The position numbers and the translations under genes were made by a program. From Hypericum androsaemum (Eukaryota > Streptophyta > Magnoliopsida > Malpighiales > Hypericaceae), in NCBI GenBank assembly GCA_963995505.1, contig OZ023189.1:17135495-17199494 (forward strand): 64,000 nucleotides of DNA, given 5' to 3'. Each line of letters starts with the position of its first letter. The stretch's first letter is position 1. Shown piece by piece: positions 24,221-34,892 of the stretch. The notes beneath the pieces are model-generated. The model was given only the letters and a program-made list of their open reading frames with translations, ran no database searches and had not been told where the DNA came from.

Positions 24221-25928
24221 GGTGCGGGGGTGTGTTGGGGTTTTCAGATTTCGCCTCACCTTTGGTACTTGACGTTTTGGTGGTTGCTGGGACAAAAGCT
24301 GCCCACTTCACATGCCCAGAGACTTCCCTTGTTTTTTTTTTTGGTGAGAAAAACTTCCCTTATTTTGTGTATCGTTTTTTTTATCTCTACTTTCCTTTTC
24401 TTTTACTTTTAAATATGCATTTTTTTTACTTTTGTTGCAAGTAAAAATCTGTGGGAATGTGCAATTTGTCATGAAAAGAGATTCGTGTGTAATACAATAG
24501 ATTACAAAAGTAACTCCATATAATATTATATTAGAATCTTCATATCTAATTTAAAATCTTAAAAAATAAGTATATAAATTTTAACGTATATAAAAATGTT
24601 ACATCGTCCATAATTACCACTAGGCCTTCTATCTCCACACTGCATTGCCCCGTCAGGCTTTCGCCCATTGTAGTAATCTCAACATTGCAATATATGTAGT
24701 ACATAGAAGCGCTACACTAATGACATTTTAATCACGAAGGTAATTGCGGAGGCACGAGTGCTTAGGAAATACCAAACATGTGAAATTTCATGACTAGCAT
24801 CCGTTAGGGGAATATATTTTAGTGAGGAAATCCCGAGTTTATGTATGGATTATTTATTAATAATGGTTCAACGTTCACAAGGGGTCCGAATGCTGGAAGT
24901 GGGACGAGGAGACCTGAAACATGTCGTTTGATGTGCCCAAGTCAAGGAATGTCTCCTGGAAATTTGCAGTCTTTTGGCAATTTATTACAGATCACAACAC
25001 GGGAGAGAGAATCCTATGCCACCACCCGGCTCAGGCTGAGGTAATAACTAATAAGACAGCGACAATTCTACCGACCCAACCGGAGTTAATGAACCACCAA
25101 ACCATAATTCGACTTGTTGAATTAGTCCGAGCAGCAAAAAACCTAGTTTCACATTTTTTAGATAAGTTCAATTTTATTAATCGTAATACTAATATTCAAA
25201 TCTAATTTAACTTACGTAAGTATTGAGTTTACTCTTATGAATATAAAAAATATCATTTAAAAAATCACATTGAAATATCGACATTGCTCGACTTTGTATA
25301 GAAGAAAATAGAAAAATACACGTCGACCCACCAAACTGGACGCATGCTTGGTAAAAAATACCATCTCTACGGGTTTCATTCCAAAAAATCGAAATGGACA
25401 AGAAGATCTCCTCGTTACTACGTTAACTAGTCCCATTGATTTCCACCCAAAAAAAAGAAACTAGTCCCATAGACAACAAGTACATATATCAAGATGAGAA
25501 TAATCCAAAGAAAAGACAATAATTAATTAATATATCCATTCCCTCTAAATTTGTACAAACACAATAAACCCCATCCCCAAACTTTTGTTCTGCATCTCCT
25601 AGTATTTGCATTAATTAACTATCACCCACTTTTATATTTCTGACCTTTAAATTTACCAGCTTTTCTAAAGGTTAAGGAATAATAGTGCATTTCAACACTG
25701 GTGGGTGGAAATTAAACAGGGAAAATTACGAAATTGACACTATTCCCCCACTATATATGAAACATACAGAAAAATCAAATTTGCTCAATTTCACCCAATC
25801 GTAAAAAGGCGAGAAGTAGTTCGGCTCTCAAGTTCCGTAATTAATTTAAAGGAAAAATGAAATGGGCCCAATTTAAAATGATCCCAAAAAACATAAATTA
25901 ATTCAGCTATGCATTAAGTAATTAATAA
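24221..25928. other. Intergenic DNA, no gene recognised
   Basis: AT-rich. The frame 24921-25205 (plus) lacks recognisable domains. The segment upstream of 25928 probably holds the 3' UTR of the minus-strand membrane-protein gene. Confidence 0.4.
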
Positions 25929-26447
25929 CTAGCCAGGAGAGGTACTTTCCTGTGGTACTCTTTTCTGTGGCGGCTCTTTAGCTCCGTCTTCCACTTGCTC
26001 TTGAGGCGCCCCTTGACCAGCTGTACTTTGACCATTCTCTTCTTCTTCTCCTCCTTCTTCTTCTTCTTCTTCTTTCTCCTCCTCTTCCCGGGTGGCATCT
26101 TCCTGATCTTCCTCCTCCTGGTGCTGGGTCCCAACCGGATCCGGGACGGGGATGTGGATCCGCCGGGTCGGGACTGGGTCGTGGACGACGTGGCCGTCGA
26201 TGCAGGAGGCGCACTTGGTCTCAACCCAGGCCTCGAGGTCGTACTCCCAGTGCCCGAACAACCCGCGGCCGGTGAACAGCCGCCCTATCATTCCGGCCAC
26301 CACCCCCAGGAACGTGATCACGAACAGCACCGCTATCACCGGCCCCACCGATGACCCCTGGTGGCTCCGGTCGGCGGCTTCCTGCTGCTGTTGGTCGAGA
26401 AAGGGTGGCGGTGGTGATATGGGTTGCTGTTCTGTTGGTACGGACAT
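25929..26447 (-). CDS. Small plant membrane protein with acidic C-terminal tail, function unknown
   Basis: A single-exon, 172-codon gene. Residues 1-32 are polar (Gln/Pro-rich). About 33-57 (VGPVIAVLFVITFLGVVAGMIG) is one strong transmembrane helix. It is followed by the conserved block GRGLFGHWEYDLEAWVETKC and ASCIDG, which I recognise as typical of a widespread plant family of small unannotated membrane proteins. The two close cysteines in that block are likely functional. From about 105 the protein is hydrophilic, with a run of glutamates encoded by a GAA/GAG repeat. No signal peptide is apparent, so the N-terminus probably faces one side and the acidic tail the other; the membrane is unknown. 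A TATA box lies about 140 bp upstream, at the edge of a Mutator-like insertion. Confidence 0.85.
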   Translation of the reverse strand: MSVPTEQQPISPPPPFLDQQQQEAADRSHQGSSVGPVIAVLFVITFLGVVAGMIGRLFTGRGLFGHWEYDLEAWVETKCASCIDGHVVHDPVPTRRIHIPVPDPVGTQHQEEEDQEDATREEEEKEEEEEEGGEEEENGQSTAGQGAPQEQVEDGAKEPPQKRVPQESTSPG

Positions 26448-26583
26448 GTGTGTAATAAAATGGGAAAAGAAAGGTTCTCGGCGGGTTTTAGGGAATTGTG
26501 GAGTTTTGGTTGAGGTGAGTTTTTGTCTGTGTGCTTTTCCGGGACTTTATTGGGTTTTGAAGGGAGAGAAAGAAATGTGTAAT

Positions 26584-26598
26584 TTGATATAAAAAGTT
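26584..26598 (-). promoter_or_regulatory. TATA box of the membrane-protein gene, overlapping a MULE target duplication
   Basis: On the minus strand the sequence reads AACTTTTTATATCAA about 140 bp upstream of the ATG at 26447. Its left part is the 9-bp target duplication TAAAAAGTT (26590-26598) of the adjacent Mutator-like element, so everything further upstream is element-derived. Confidence 0.6.
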
Positions 26599-27728
26599 GG
26601 GAAAAGTACACTTTTATTTTATACCTTGTAGTTTTGCAATTTTTGAGATATGATCATATGGTTTAAAAATGATGTTTTGAGTCCTGTGGTATGTACGTTC
26701 GGATAATTTTTTTAGTCAAATTTGACTCCGAACCAAAAACCAGACTATTTTGTAGCTGAGTTGGCACCCGCATCACATACATATTTTTATCGCCAAATGA
26801 TAAATTTCAAAAACAATCCCCAAAAAAATTTCTCCTCTCTTGGCCTTGTCCTCCCTCTCTCTCCTTTCTTCTTCCTCCTCTTCTCTCTCCTTCCTCCATG
26901 GAAAATACCTTGTCAAAGAAAATCCCCCAATATAGGAAACATGGATGAACCCTAATTTTCTAAAATTGGGAATGTTCATCCCGATCACTACCGACGAACA
27001 ACAACCAATCAATCAAACATTCTCAATCCAATCGTCGCAGCAACCACCACCAACAACAACCAATCGTGCTCAATTCAATCCAATCTAAAAGTTGCTTAAT
27101 TCAGGTCCTAATCTTCGCATCTCCCCAACCACCACTACCACCATTACTAGCAAAATCAGAATTTGTTGTCGTCGTCAGGAAGGAGGAGCCCGTAGAATTC
27201 AGGCCATGCTGGCACCACGACTTGAGTCCCCCATATTCAGAGCTCTCCCACCGTCGGCACAGCGACGCCCACCGCTTGCTCACCAAAGGAAGAGCTCGCT
27301 CCAAATTGTCCAGGTCCAAAGTATGTTGGTGGGTTTTGTTTTCTGGGTTTGAATTTGGGTATTTTGCTTTCTGGGTTTTGGTGGGTTTTGTGTGGAGTTA
27401 TGGTTAGTTGTTCACGGGAGGAGGAAGAGGATGAGACGAAGATGGGAGAGGGAGGGACTTTTGAAAAATAAAATAAAAGGAATTAAAATGATATTAAATT
27501 CGGACCAAATAAATAATGTCAAGCGGGATAAAAAATTATGATGTGGCAGCCAACTCAGCTGCAAAACGACTCAGTTTTCTGGTTTGGGCTCGAATTTGGC
27601 TCTGGGTGCCATCCGAGCCTAAAAGTGACACGATGGTGCATACCACAGGACTCAAAACGTCGTTTTTAAACCACAAGATCATATCTCAAAAACCGCAAAA
27701 GCACAAGTTATAAAAGTGTACTTTTTCC
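26599..27728. mobile_element. Mutator-like non-autonomous element with 9-bp TSD
   Basis: A 1,130-bp element with termini GGGAAAAGTACAC and GTGTACTTTTTCC, inverted for over 100 bp (phrases such as GAGTCCTGTGGTATGTACG at the left mirrored near 27630-27660). It is flanked by the perfect 9-bp duplication TAAAAAGTT (26590-26598 and 27729-27737), the Mutator hallmark. The GC-richer interior (26980-27430) contains a minus-strand stretch LERALPLVSKRWASLCRRWE that resembles an F-box-type motif, so a captured gene fragment (Pack-MULE) is possible. No transposase. Confidence 0.88.
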
Positions 27729-27737
27729 TAAAAAGTT

Positions 27738-29191
27738 TGGCTACATGGTCTACATTTTTTTTAAACTAGTTTATATTTACTCGACTAGCTAATTCATATT
27801 CGAATTAGTAGAATATTTGATAGGATATTTTATTAAATAATAACTAGAGTGTGACGAATTTCCAAAATTTTGAATTCGAAATCTATTGGTTAAACTAAAA
27901 TTGTTGAATTACCAAATGATATATTTACTTGTCAATACAATCTAATTTACTCTATTATGGATTTGAAAATAAAAAGTGAATTTTGGAGATTGGTTGTGGT
28001 GTTACAAATAGATATTGGGATCTTATATGTGTTTGTTTGTGTAGTAGCTTTCTAGGGATCAAGATTAAAGGGAAAATTCTTCTTCTCAAAAAAGATTAAA
28101 GGGAAAAAAGGAGACGGTGGAAATGCAATTGATGTGACAAGTAGCAAATAATAAGCGGGGAAAGGAAATAGGGAAAAAAATTATAAATCTATAAAGTTAG
28201 ATATAATATACTATGAGATTCACTTCATAGTTTTTTAGTTCTTAAGTTTTGAAAAATTGAATTATTTAGTCCTTATGTTCATTTTTGTCAATAGTTTGTC
28301 AAAATTGCCATTCTCTTCAACCAAAAACTACTATTTTACTATTTTTTATAAATGACTAAACAAGGAATTTGTCAAATAGAACAAATAATCTACGGAGACC
28401 TAACAAAACATACACATCTCGACTTACACTAACAGAATCAAACAAATAACTCCTTGTCTGTTTTGAGCATTAAACAATGGAATTATATCAGATTCAGCTT
28501 GCTCAATGTTCATTGTTGAAAAGATTCAATATAATTCAAATAGATAAGTTAAAGTTTCTCCACCAGAAACAATAGAAAGTCTCAACTAGAAATATGCTTA
28601 AATCTCCCTAAACAAGGAAAACAGAGTAGCTGCAGAACGCGAATGTCTCGACTCTTGAGTATAGAAGTCGGAATTGGACCTCTAAGAAACTTTTCTCCCT
28701 AACCTCCTTGGTTCCAGTGTACACGAAAACGAAAGCCAATTCCATGTTTAGGAAAAATAAACAAGTGACAAATGAAGACAAAGCAAGAACAACACAAACC
28801 CACCGCCCAGGAAGCCAGAGGATCATTATTCTTTTTAAGACCGTCTTTATCGGTGAGCGCGGCCGAAGGCTCACCACTACAAGACAAAGCAAAAAATTTT
28901 AAAAATAGAAAAAGAAAAAAATGGGCTGAGCGGCTCGGCCAATATTTTTTTTAGCTTAATCTAATCCTAATGATAAATGACACAATATTATTTGTTAAAA
29001 TATATTCTGGTAGATATTATTTGTGTGATTATCAAAATTAAAATTATCTTTTTAATAATAATAAAAATATGAAAATTATTGTTTTTTAGTTCTCTATAAA
29101 AATTTAAAATTTTTTAATTTTTTTTCTTGTTATAATTATGGACGCTTAATTTTATATATTTATAGATAATATGTGAATGAGAGAGAAATTA
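27738..29191. other. AT-rich intergenic DNA
   Basis: No gene recognised. Minus-strand frames around 28608-28892 show hydrophobic stretches but no domain. The block has the look of decayed repeats. Confidence 0.35.
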
Positions 29192-29196
29192 ATTAT

Positions 29197-29770
29197 TGTT
29201 GGACTAGGCCCATTTGCACCCATTATTGGGCAAAAATGGGCCCAGGCCCATTAGGCCCAAAAGCCATTGGGCTTTTGGGACGCCACGTGAGAGTCACGTG
29301 GCTTGACACGCGGGCAACACGTGGCATGCCACGTGGCAAACCTAGTGGGTGGCTCCGCCACGTGTCAAACACGTGGCATGCCACGTGGCAAAGCTAGTTG
29401 ATAGCTTCACCACGTGGCGCCACGTGGATGACACGTGGCGCCACGTGGATGAGCCGGATCTCCCTATAAAAGGAGAAACTACTGGTGATTATTCTGTACT
29501 TTTCCCATTCTGAGAATACACTTCAGAGAACCTTTTTCAGTATAGTCCCTGTAGTTCTCAGATTTTGCAAAGCAAGGAAACTCGTAGAAATTGTTTACGT
29601 ATCCAATCCGTTTGTGATCGTAAACCACCAGTGATAATATCTTGTTACCCGATCCTGTGTCAAGCACGCTACAACAAGTAAGTCTTGTTATTTATTAATG
29701 ATTTTATGTCATTAATTAAGAGGTAATTAACTCATGATTATTCGTTAATTATGGGCCCAAATTCCCTTCT
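29197..29770 (+). repeat. 5' LTR of the copia element, with TATA box and CACGTG array
   Basis: The U3 region contains eleven CACGTG hexamers within about 170 bp (29283-29451), mostly as CCACGTGG or ACACGTGG, plus CATGCC palindromes. It is followed by CTCCCTATAAAAGGAG (29461-29475), a strong TATA box. The boundary with internal sequence is slightly uncertain because the terminal CA is not preserved here. Confidence 0.88.
29283..29451. promoter_or_regulatory. Array of eleven G-box (CACGTG) motifs in an LTR
   Basis: CACGTG is the core of the plant G-box/ABRE bound by bZIP and bHLH factors. Eleven copies in about 170 bp lie directly upstream of a TATA box. Many are paired as GCCACGTGGC-type palindromes, so the DNA could also fold into hairpins. 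Confidence 0.85.
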
Positions 29771-29812
29771 GGTTGTTAAATTATTTTTGAAATCAAGTTT
29801 AATTGTGTATAT

Positions 29813-30450
29813 TTGGTTCAAAAATTGAGTTTAATTGTGATTTTTAATGAAAGAAGGAACAGAACCCTTCTTGATATGGTTAGATCTATGATGGCTGAGG
29901 CAAATTTGCCTATATCATTTTATGGAGATGCGCTCCTTACCGCCGCATATGTTCTCAACCGAGTCCCCTCTATATCAATTTCGTATAACGTAAGATCATT
30001 ACTTACGAAATGTGGACAGGTCGAAAACCCGATCTAAGCTACTTCAGACCGTGGGGGTGTGCGTCTTATGTCCATTCTACCTCTAGTTCTTTCGGTAAGT
30101 TAGGACCGAGAGGTAGAAAGAGTGTCTTTATAAGATACTCTGATGTATCAAAGGGATACGTTTTCGTAGGTGAACTCGAAAATGGACAAGTGACAGAATT
30201 TGAATCACGAGATATCACTTTTTTGGAAAATATTTTTCCGAAATTGGGAGACGTAAGTAATGATCTTACGTTATACGAAATTGATGAGGCAGAATCATGT
30301 GGATCGCTCCAACCGAGTGGGAGAATTGTGGAGGAAAATCAAGTTTTTCCATCTCACATCGATCCGGTAGTTCACGATCCTAGTGTCAGTACCTTTCCAA
30401 ATTCCAGTGGGAGTATGGATTATCCCTTTAGTGGGAGTACTATTCCTGGT
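29813..30450 (+). pseudogene. Copia integrase C-terminal remnant (frameshifted)
   Basis: First frame 29813-30037 contains ERRNRTLLDMVRSMMAEANL and YGDALLTAAYVLNRVPS, the end of the integrase catalytic core and the region after it. The second frame from 30010 continues WTGRKPDLSYFRPWGCASYV and KGYVF, the C-terminal integrase module. A single-base shift near 30010-30020 separates them. The catalytic DDE part upstream has been deleted. The right end is cut by the hAT element at 30451 and resumes at 31514. Confidence 0.85.
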
Positions 30451-31513
30451 TAGGGGTGAGCATTCGGATTATCCGAGTCCGAACTATCCGAATTTTCAAC
30501 TATCCGAATTAGTATTTTTAGTATCCGAGTCCGAGTCCGAGTCCGAACTCTCCACTATCCGTTATCCGATATCCGAATTTTTTTCGGATACGGATACGGA
30601 TAATCCGAACTATCCATTTTTTCAAGCCTTCAAAAATAAAAATAATATATTACTATATTATGTGGTCAGAAAATAAATCTGTACCCAAAACAATATCTGC
30701 ATCCTACAAAACAATACAAAAAATACATATAAATCGGTACTCCCGCCCAAACCTTAAAATATTTGGTACAATCTAAAACCCTAAACCTTAAAATAGTTAA
30801 AACAAAAAACCAAAGAGGTAAATAAAAATCTGTACTTGTTAAGAATTAAAAAAAAGCACATCGAACCAATATTTCTGATGGTCTGTCATAAGCTTCTTCT
30901 TTTTCAAAGTACTTGTTAAGAATTTTAAAAAAATTACAAAATCTAGTCAAAATATCAACACAAAAAACCAAAGGGGTAAATAAAAATCCAAAATTCCAAC
31001 CATAAAATAACCAAACTTTAAGATATTTTGATCTAAAGTTTCTGGGTGTTGTACCTTACTCATCGGAAGAATTTCTGGGTTTGATCTAAAATATTTTTTT
31101 TGGTTTGCTTTTAGAGAACTTTTTGGGTTTGCTTTTGGGGAATGAAAGATATTTTGATGGAGGCTGGTAGGGAGTGGGGACGTAATGGATTTGTTGGGGA
31201 CCTAAGGTAATGGGCGATATATTAGTATTTAGTGGGCCTGACCGATATAGTTTGGGCTTAATTTTTTTATGGGCTCAAGATAATTAATATAGTTTGAATT
31301 TTAATACTTTTAAATCGGATATTTCGGATACGGATAATAAAATTGATATTTCGGATATCCGAAATATCAATTTTATTATCCGTATCCGTATCCGAGTCCG
31401 AAATATTTATTTCGGATAATCCGAATCCGAGTCCGAATTTAAAATTATCCGAGTCCGAATCCGAAAAAATTTCGGATATCGGATACGGATACCGGATTTT
31501 TTGCTCACCCCTA
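30451..31513. mobile_element. hAT-type MITE inserted in the copia pol gene
   Basis: A 1,063-bp element with termini TAGGGGTGAGC and GCTCACCCCTA, flanked by the perfect 8-bp duplication TTCCTGGT (30443-30450 and 31514-31521). Subterminal arrays of TATCCGA/CGGATA words occur in both orientations and could pair over roughly 150 bp. No transposase. The insertion is younger than the copia element it interrupts. It belongs to the same family type as 21841-22662. Confidence 0.92.
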
Positions 31514-33258
31514 TTCCTGGTTATGATGAATATATTAGAGATGTTTATCAAAATCGTGAACTTCGTAGAACCAAAAGAACTAGCATTCCACGCAAACGAT
31601 TTGAGGTTGAATGCGCTGCTAATGCTTTCTTGGCATCATTGAAAGATAACAATGGTCCAAGTGAGATTCTTTTGGCAATCCTACAAGATGAGAAGGAACC
31701 CAAGAATGTTTCTGCTGCTCTATCATCTCCTGATAAAAATGAATGGATTAAAGCAATGGAAGAAGAGATGGCTTCAATGAAGAAAAACCATGTTTGGGAA
31801 TTGGTTGATCTGCCTAGTGGACGTAGGGCAATTGGGAACAAGTGGGTTCTCAAGATTAAGCGTAAAGCAGATGGCTGTATCGAAAGGTATAAAGCTCGCT
31901 TAGTTGCCCAAGGATTCAAACAACAGGAAGGAATAGACTATGAGGAAACTTTCGCACCTGTTGTGAGATTTACATCCATTAGGATAATTCTGGCTATAGT
32001 GGCAAATTTAGACCTTGAACTACATCAAATGGATGTTAAGACTGCTTTTCTCAATGGAGAATTGGATGAAGAAATCTATATGATTCAGCCAGAGGGCTAC
32101 ATCCAAAAAGGCTACGAACGTAAAGTTTGCAAATTGATGAGATCAATTTATGGCCTTAAACAGTCTTCTAGACAATGGTACATTCACTTTCATAATACGA
32201 TCATGTCGCATGATTTTAAAATGATAGACGAAGATCATTGTGTCTATTTAAAATGTTCGGATAATAAGTTTATCATTATTACACTGTATGTAGATGACAT
32301 ACTGTTAGCTGAAAATGACAAGGGATATCTTAATGAACTCAAAGTTTGGTTTTCGTCCAACTTTGAAATGAAAGATATGGGTGAAGCTAATTACATTCTC
32401 GGAGTTAAGATTACGAAAAATCGCTCGAAAAGGCTATTATCTCTTTCACAAGAGACATATATCCATAAAGTAGTAGAGCGGTTTAATTGTAATAATAGTA
32501 ATCCCAAGTTTGTCCCGATTGCCAAAGGCCATCATCTCAATAAAAATATGTGTCCTATAACAGCTCAACAGAAAAGAGATATGATAAAAATCCCTTATGC
32601 TAATGCAGTTGGTTGTCTGATGTACGCAATGTTGTGTACAAGACCAGACATTTGCTATGCTGTCGGTATAGCTAGTAGATATCAGTCTAATCCAGGTCAA
32701 GCACATTGGAAAGCAGTTAAGGGAATTATGAAATACTTGAATACGACTGCAGAATACTCACTGGTTTATCAAGGTCAAGACCTGATATTGAGAGGTTACT
32801 CCGATGCTGATTGGGGTGGTGATGTGGATGAGAATAAATCTACATCCGGATATGTCTTCATGCTTGACGGAGGTGCTATATCATGGTGTAGCAAGAAACA
32901 AAAGTGTGTTTCTCTGTCAACTAAGGAAGCTGAGTACGTTGCTTCTGCCGCAGCTGTACAAGAAGCAGTATGGTTGAAGAGATTTCTAAACCATTTATCC
33001 CTAACCAACTCAAAAGGACCAGTGAGCTTATTTTGCGATAATCAAGCGTCAATAGCTTTTGCTAAGGATCCTAGATACCATAGCAGAGCAAAGCATATTG
33101 GCATTAAGTATCACTTTGTTAGGGATATGATTGTACATAAGGAGGTCAGCATAAAACATATGCCTACGCAAGATATGATAGCAGATCCTATGACTAAGGT
33201 TGTATCCAGAGATGTGTTCGAAAAATACGTCAGATCCCTAGGTTTGCGTAGACATTGA
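31514..33258 (+). CDS. Copia reverse transcriptase-RNase H (3' part of pol)
   Basis: An open frame of about 580 codons. Its first few codons upstream of 31514 come from the hAT element, so the natural protein continued from 30450. The RVT_2 domain is marked by AMEEEMASMKKNHVWELVDL, NKWVLKIKRKADG, ARLVAQGF, ETFAPV, HQMDVKTAFLNGELDEEIYM and the catalytic YVDD in ITLYVDDILL. RNase H follows with GYSDADWGGD, STSGYVF, SLSTKEAEY and FCDNQ. The block is open and contains all canonical motifs, yet it lacks its own start, gag and integrase core, so it cannot act as a complete polyprotein. Its intactness suggests the deletion and the hAT insertion are not ancient. Confidence 0.92.
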
Positions 33259-34325
33259 TTTTTTTGTACATGTTATAAGAAATCAGTTGTTCAATATAAC
33301 ATGGTTGTTCTAATAATACGAATGTGTGAATGTTTTTTTGGGAAATATTTACCTGAGCATGTGAGACAGAAAAGTAACCCACTCACACGGGTGTTTACCT
33401 CAGTGGGAGTCAATGAGTTGATTCTTTGTTGAGATGAGGCAGTTTTATGAACATCATTACATCGAGTGCCTGTTCTAAAATTTTAATGCTGTCTTGCTTA
33501 ACTACAAGAGATGTTCTTGTTAAAGTACGAGATTTTTGATAATGCATGCATCAGTTGCTGCATTGGATTTATTTTGTAAATCTAAATGATAAGAAATAAG
33601 TGGAACTTATCATTAATCTGTCTATATAGCCTAGAGCAGTTTTTAGTAAACTAAAGTCGTTGTTCAGTAAAACATCGAGACTGATGCTCTAGTATGATGT
33701 TTAATTATGAATTACATGCGCTCCTTATGTTTTAAAAGGAATGAACATCATAGGACGTGGACTGTACCATGTTTGCTTTGTCGACCAATGGATGGGAAAT
33801 CATAATGTGATTTCTGTTTCCCTTGTGTGAGACCAATTCTGAAATATGTTTTTTTCAATACACTATCCTCATCATCCTTAACGTATTTTGAAAGTATGAT
33901 TCTGTGCTGCTAGCTTGGAAAGTCTATGAAAAAGTCATGATTCATTATTCGACTTGGCAAGACTGACTAGAAAAGCAGGCTTTATCATGATGGAAGAAAT
34001 ACTTATAAAGGAAAAGGTCCTTCATCGATCACATTCCTAAGTTTCGTTGTTCAATGGTGCACACCTATTGTGTTGAAAGTAATACAATATTGAACACGAT
34101 TAGATTGTTTGAAATCACATATGCAAACAATGGAATATGAGATGAGACCTAGGATAAGGCATACCTTACGTAATGAGAATGTCGAGATGCTATCATTCAA
34201 GTAGCCCGTATGTGTGTGCTCTTGGGTTTAGCTACGTGCACTCGATGTATGCTGGTCGCACGAAATTTTTGCTAAACATAATCTGAGACATTGTTGATTA
34301 TGATCAATAATGTGTGAGTGGGAGA
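33259..34325 (+). other. Long 3' non-coding region of the copia element
   Basis: About 1.07 kb between the RNase H stop and the polypurine tract, without credible ORFs. An extended 3' leader of this kind is known in some copia lineages; nothing in it was recognised. Confidence 0.7.
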
Positions 34326-34887
34326 TGTTGGACTAGGCCCATTTGCACCCATTATTGGGCAAAAATGGGCCCAGGCCCATTAGGCCCAAAAGCCATTGGG
34401 CTTTTGGGACGCCACGTGGCCGACACGCGAGCGACACGTGGCATGCCACATGGCAAACCTAGTGGGTAGCTCCGCCACGTGTCAAACACGTGGCATGCCA
34501 CGTGGCAAAGCTAGTTGATAGCTTCACCACGTGGCGCCACGTGGATGACACGTGGCGCACATGTATGAGCCGGATCTCCCTATAAAAGGGAGAAACCACT
34601 GGTGATTATTATGTACTTTTCCCATTCTGAGAATACACTTCAGAGAACCTTTTTCAGTATAGTCCCTGTAGTTCTCAGATTTTGCAAAGCAAGGAAACTC
34701 GTGGAAATTGTTTACGTATCCAATCTGTTTGTGATCGTAAACCACCAGTGACAATATCTTGTTACCCGATCCTGTGTCAAGCACGCTACAACAAGTAAGT
34801 CTTGTTATTTATTAATGATTTTATCTCATTAATTAAGAGGTAATTAACTCATGATTATTCGTTAATTATGGACCCAAATTCCCTTCA
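34326..34887 (+). repeat. 3' LTR of the copia element
   Basis: Homologous to 29197-29770. It keeps eight of the CACGTG motifs (others mutated to CACATG or deleted), the TATA box CTCCCTATAAAAGGGAG and the terminal CA. It carries a short deletion in the CACGTG array relative to the 5' LTR. Confidence 0.92.
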
Positions 34888-34892
34888 ATTAT

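Larger units (their letters stand above)
29197..34887 (+). mobile_element. Ty1/copia retrotransposon with large internal deletion and nested hAT
   Basis: LTRs at 29197-29770 and 34326-34887 start TGTTGGACTAGGCCC. The right one ends CA, and the 5-bp duplication ATTAT flanks the element (29192-29196 and 34888-34892). A polypurine tract GTGGGAGA (34318-34325) precedes the 3' LTR. Between the 5' LTR and 29850 the gag, protease and most of integrase are missing. The remaining order is integrase C-terminus, a hAT insertion (30451-31513), RT and RNase H, then about 1 kb of 3' non-coding sequence. The two LTRs remain clearly alike apart from indels in the CACGTG array. Confidence 0.93.

Noticed and set aside
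24063..24311. Minus-strand frame with repeated His-Met-Gln-Thr-Asn words
   Set aside because: It is a translation of the 22-bp minisatellite, and the same pattern recurs at 59801-59986.
25922..26354. Alternative frames overlapping the membrane-protein gene
   Set aside because: They are shadows across a GAA/TTC repeat and GC-rich codons; only the 25929-26447 frame has the conserved family block and a plausible promoter.
28608..28892. Hydrophobic 94-codon minus-strand frame
   Set aside because: No recognisable domain or promoter, and a second overlapping frame is equally open; probably chance.
29479..29667. Minus-strand frame within the copia LTR, repeated at 34524-34784
   Set aside because: It lies antisense in the R/U5 part of both LTRs; no protein signature.
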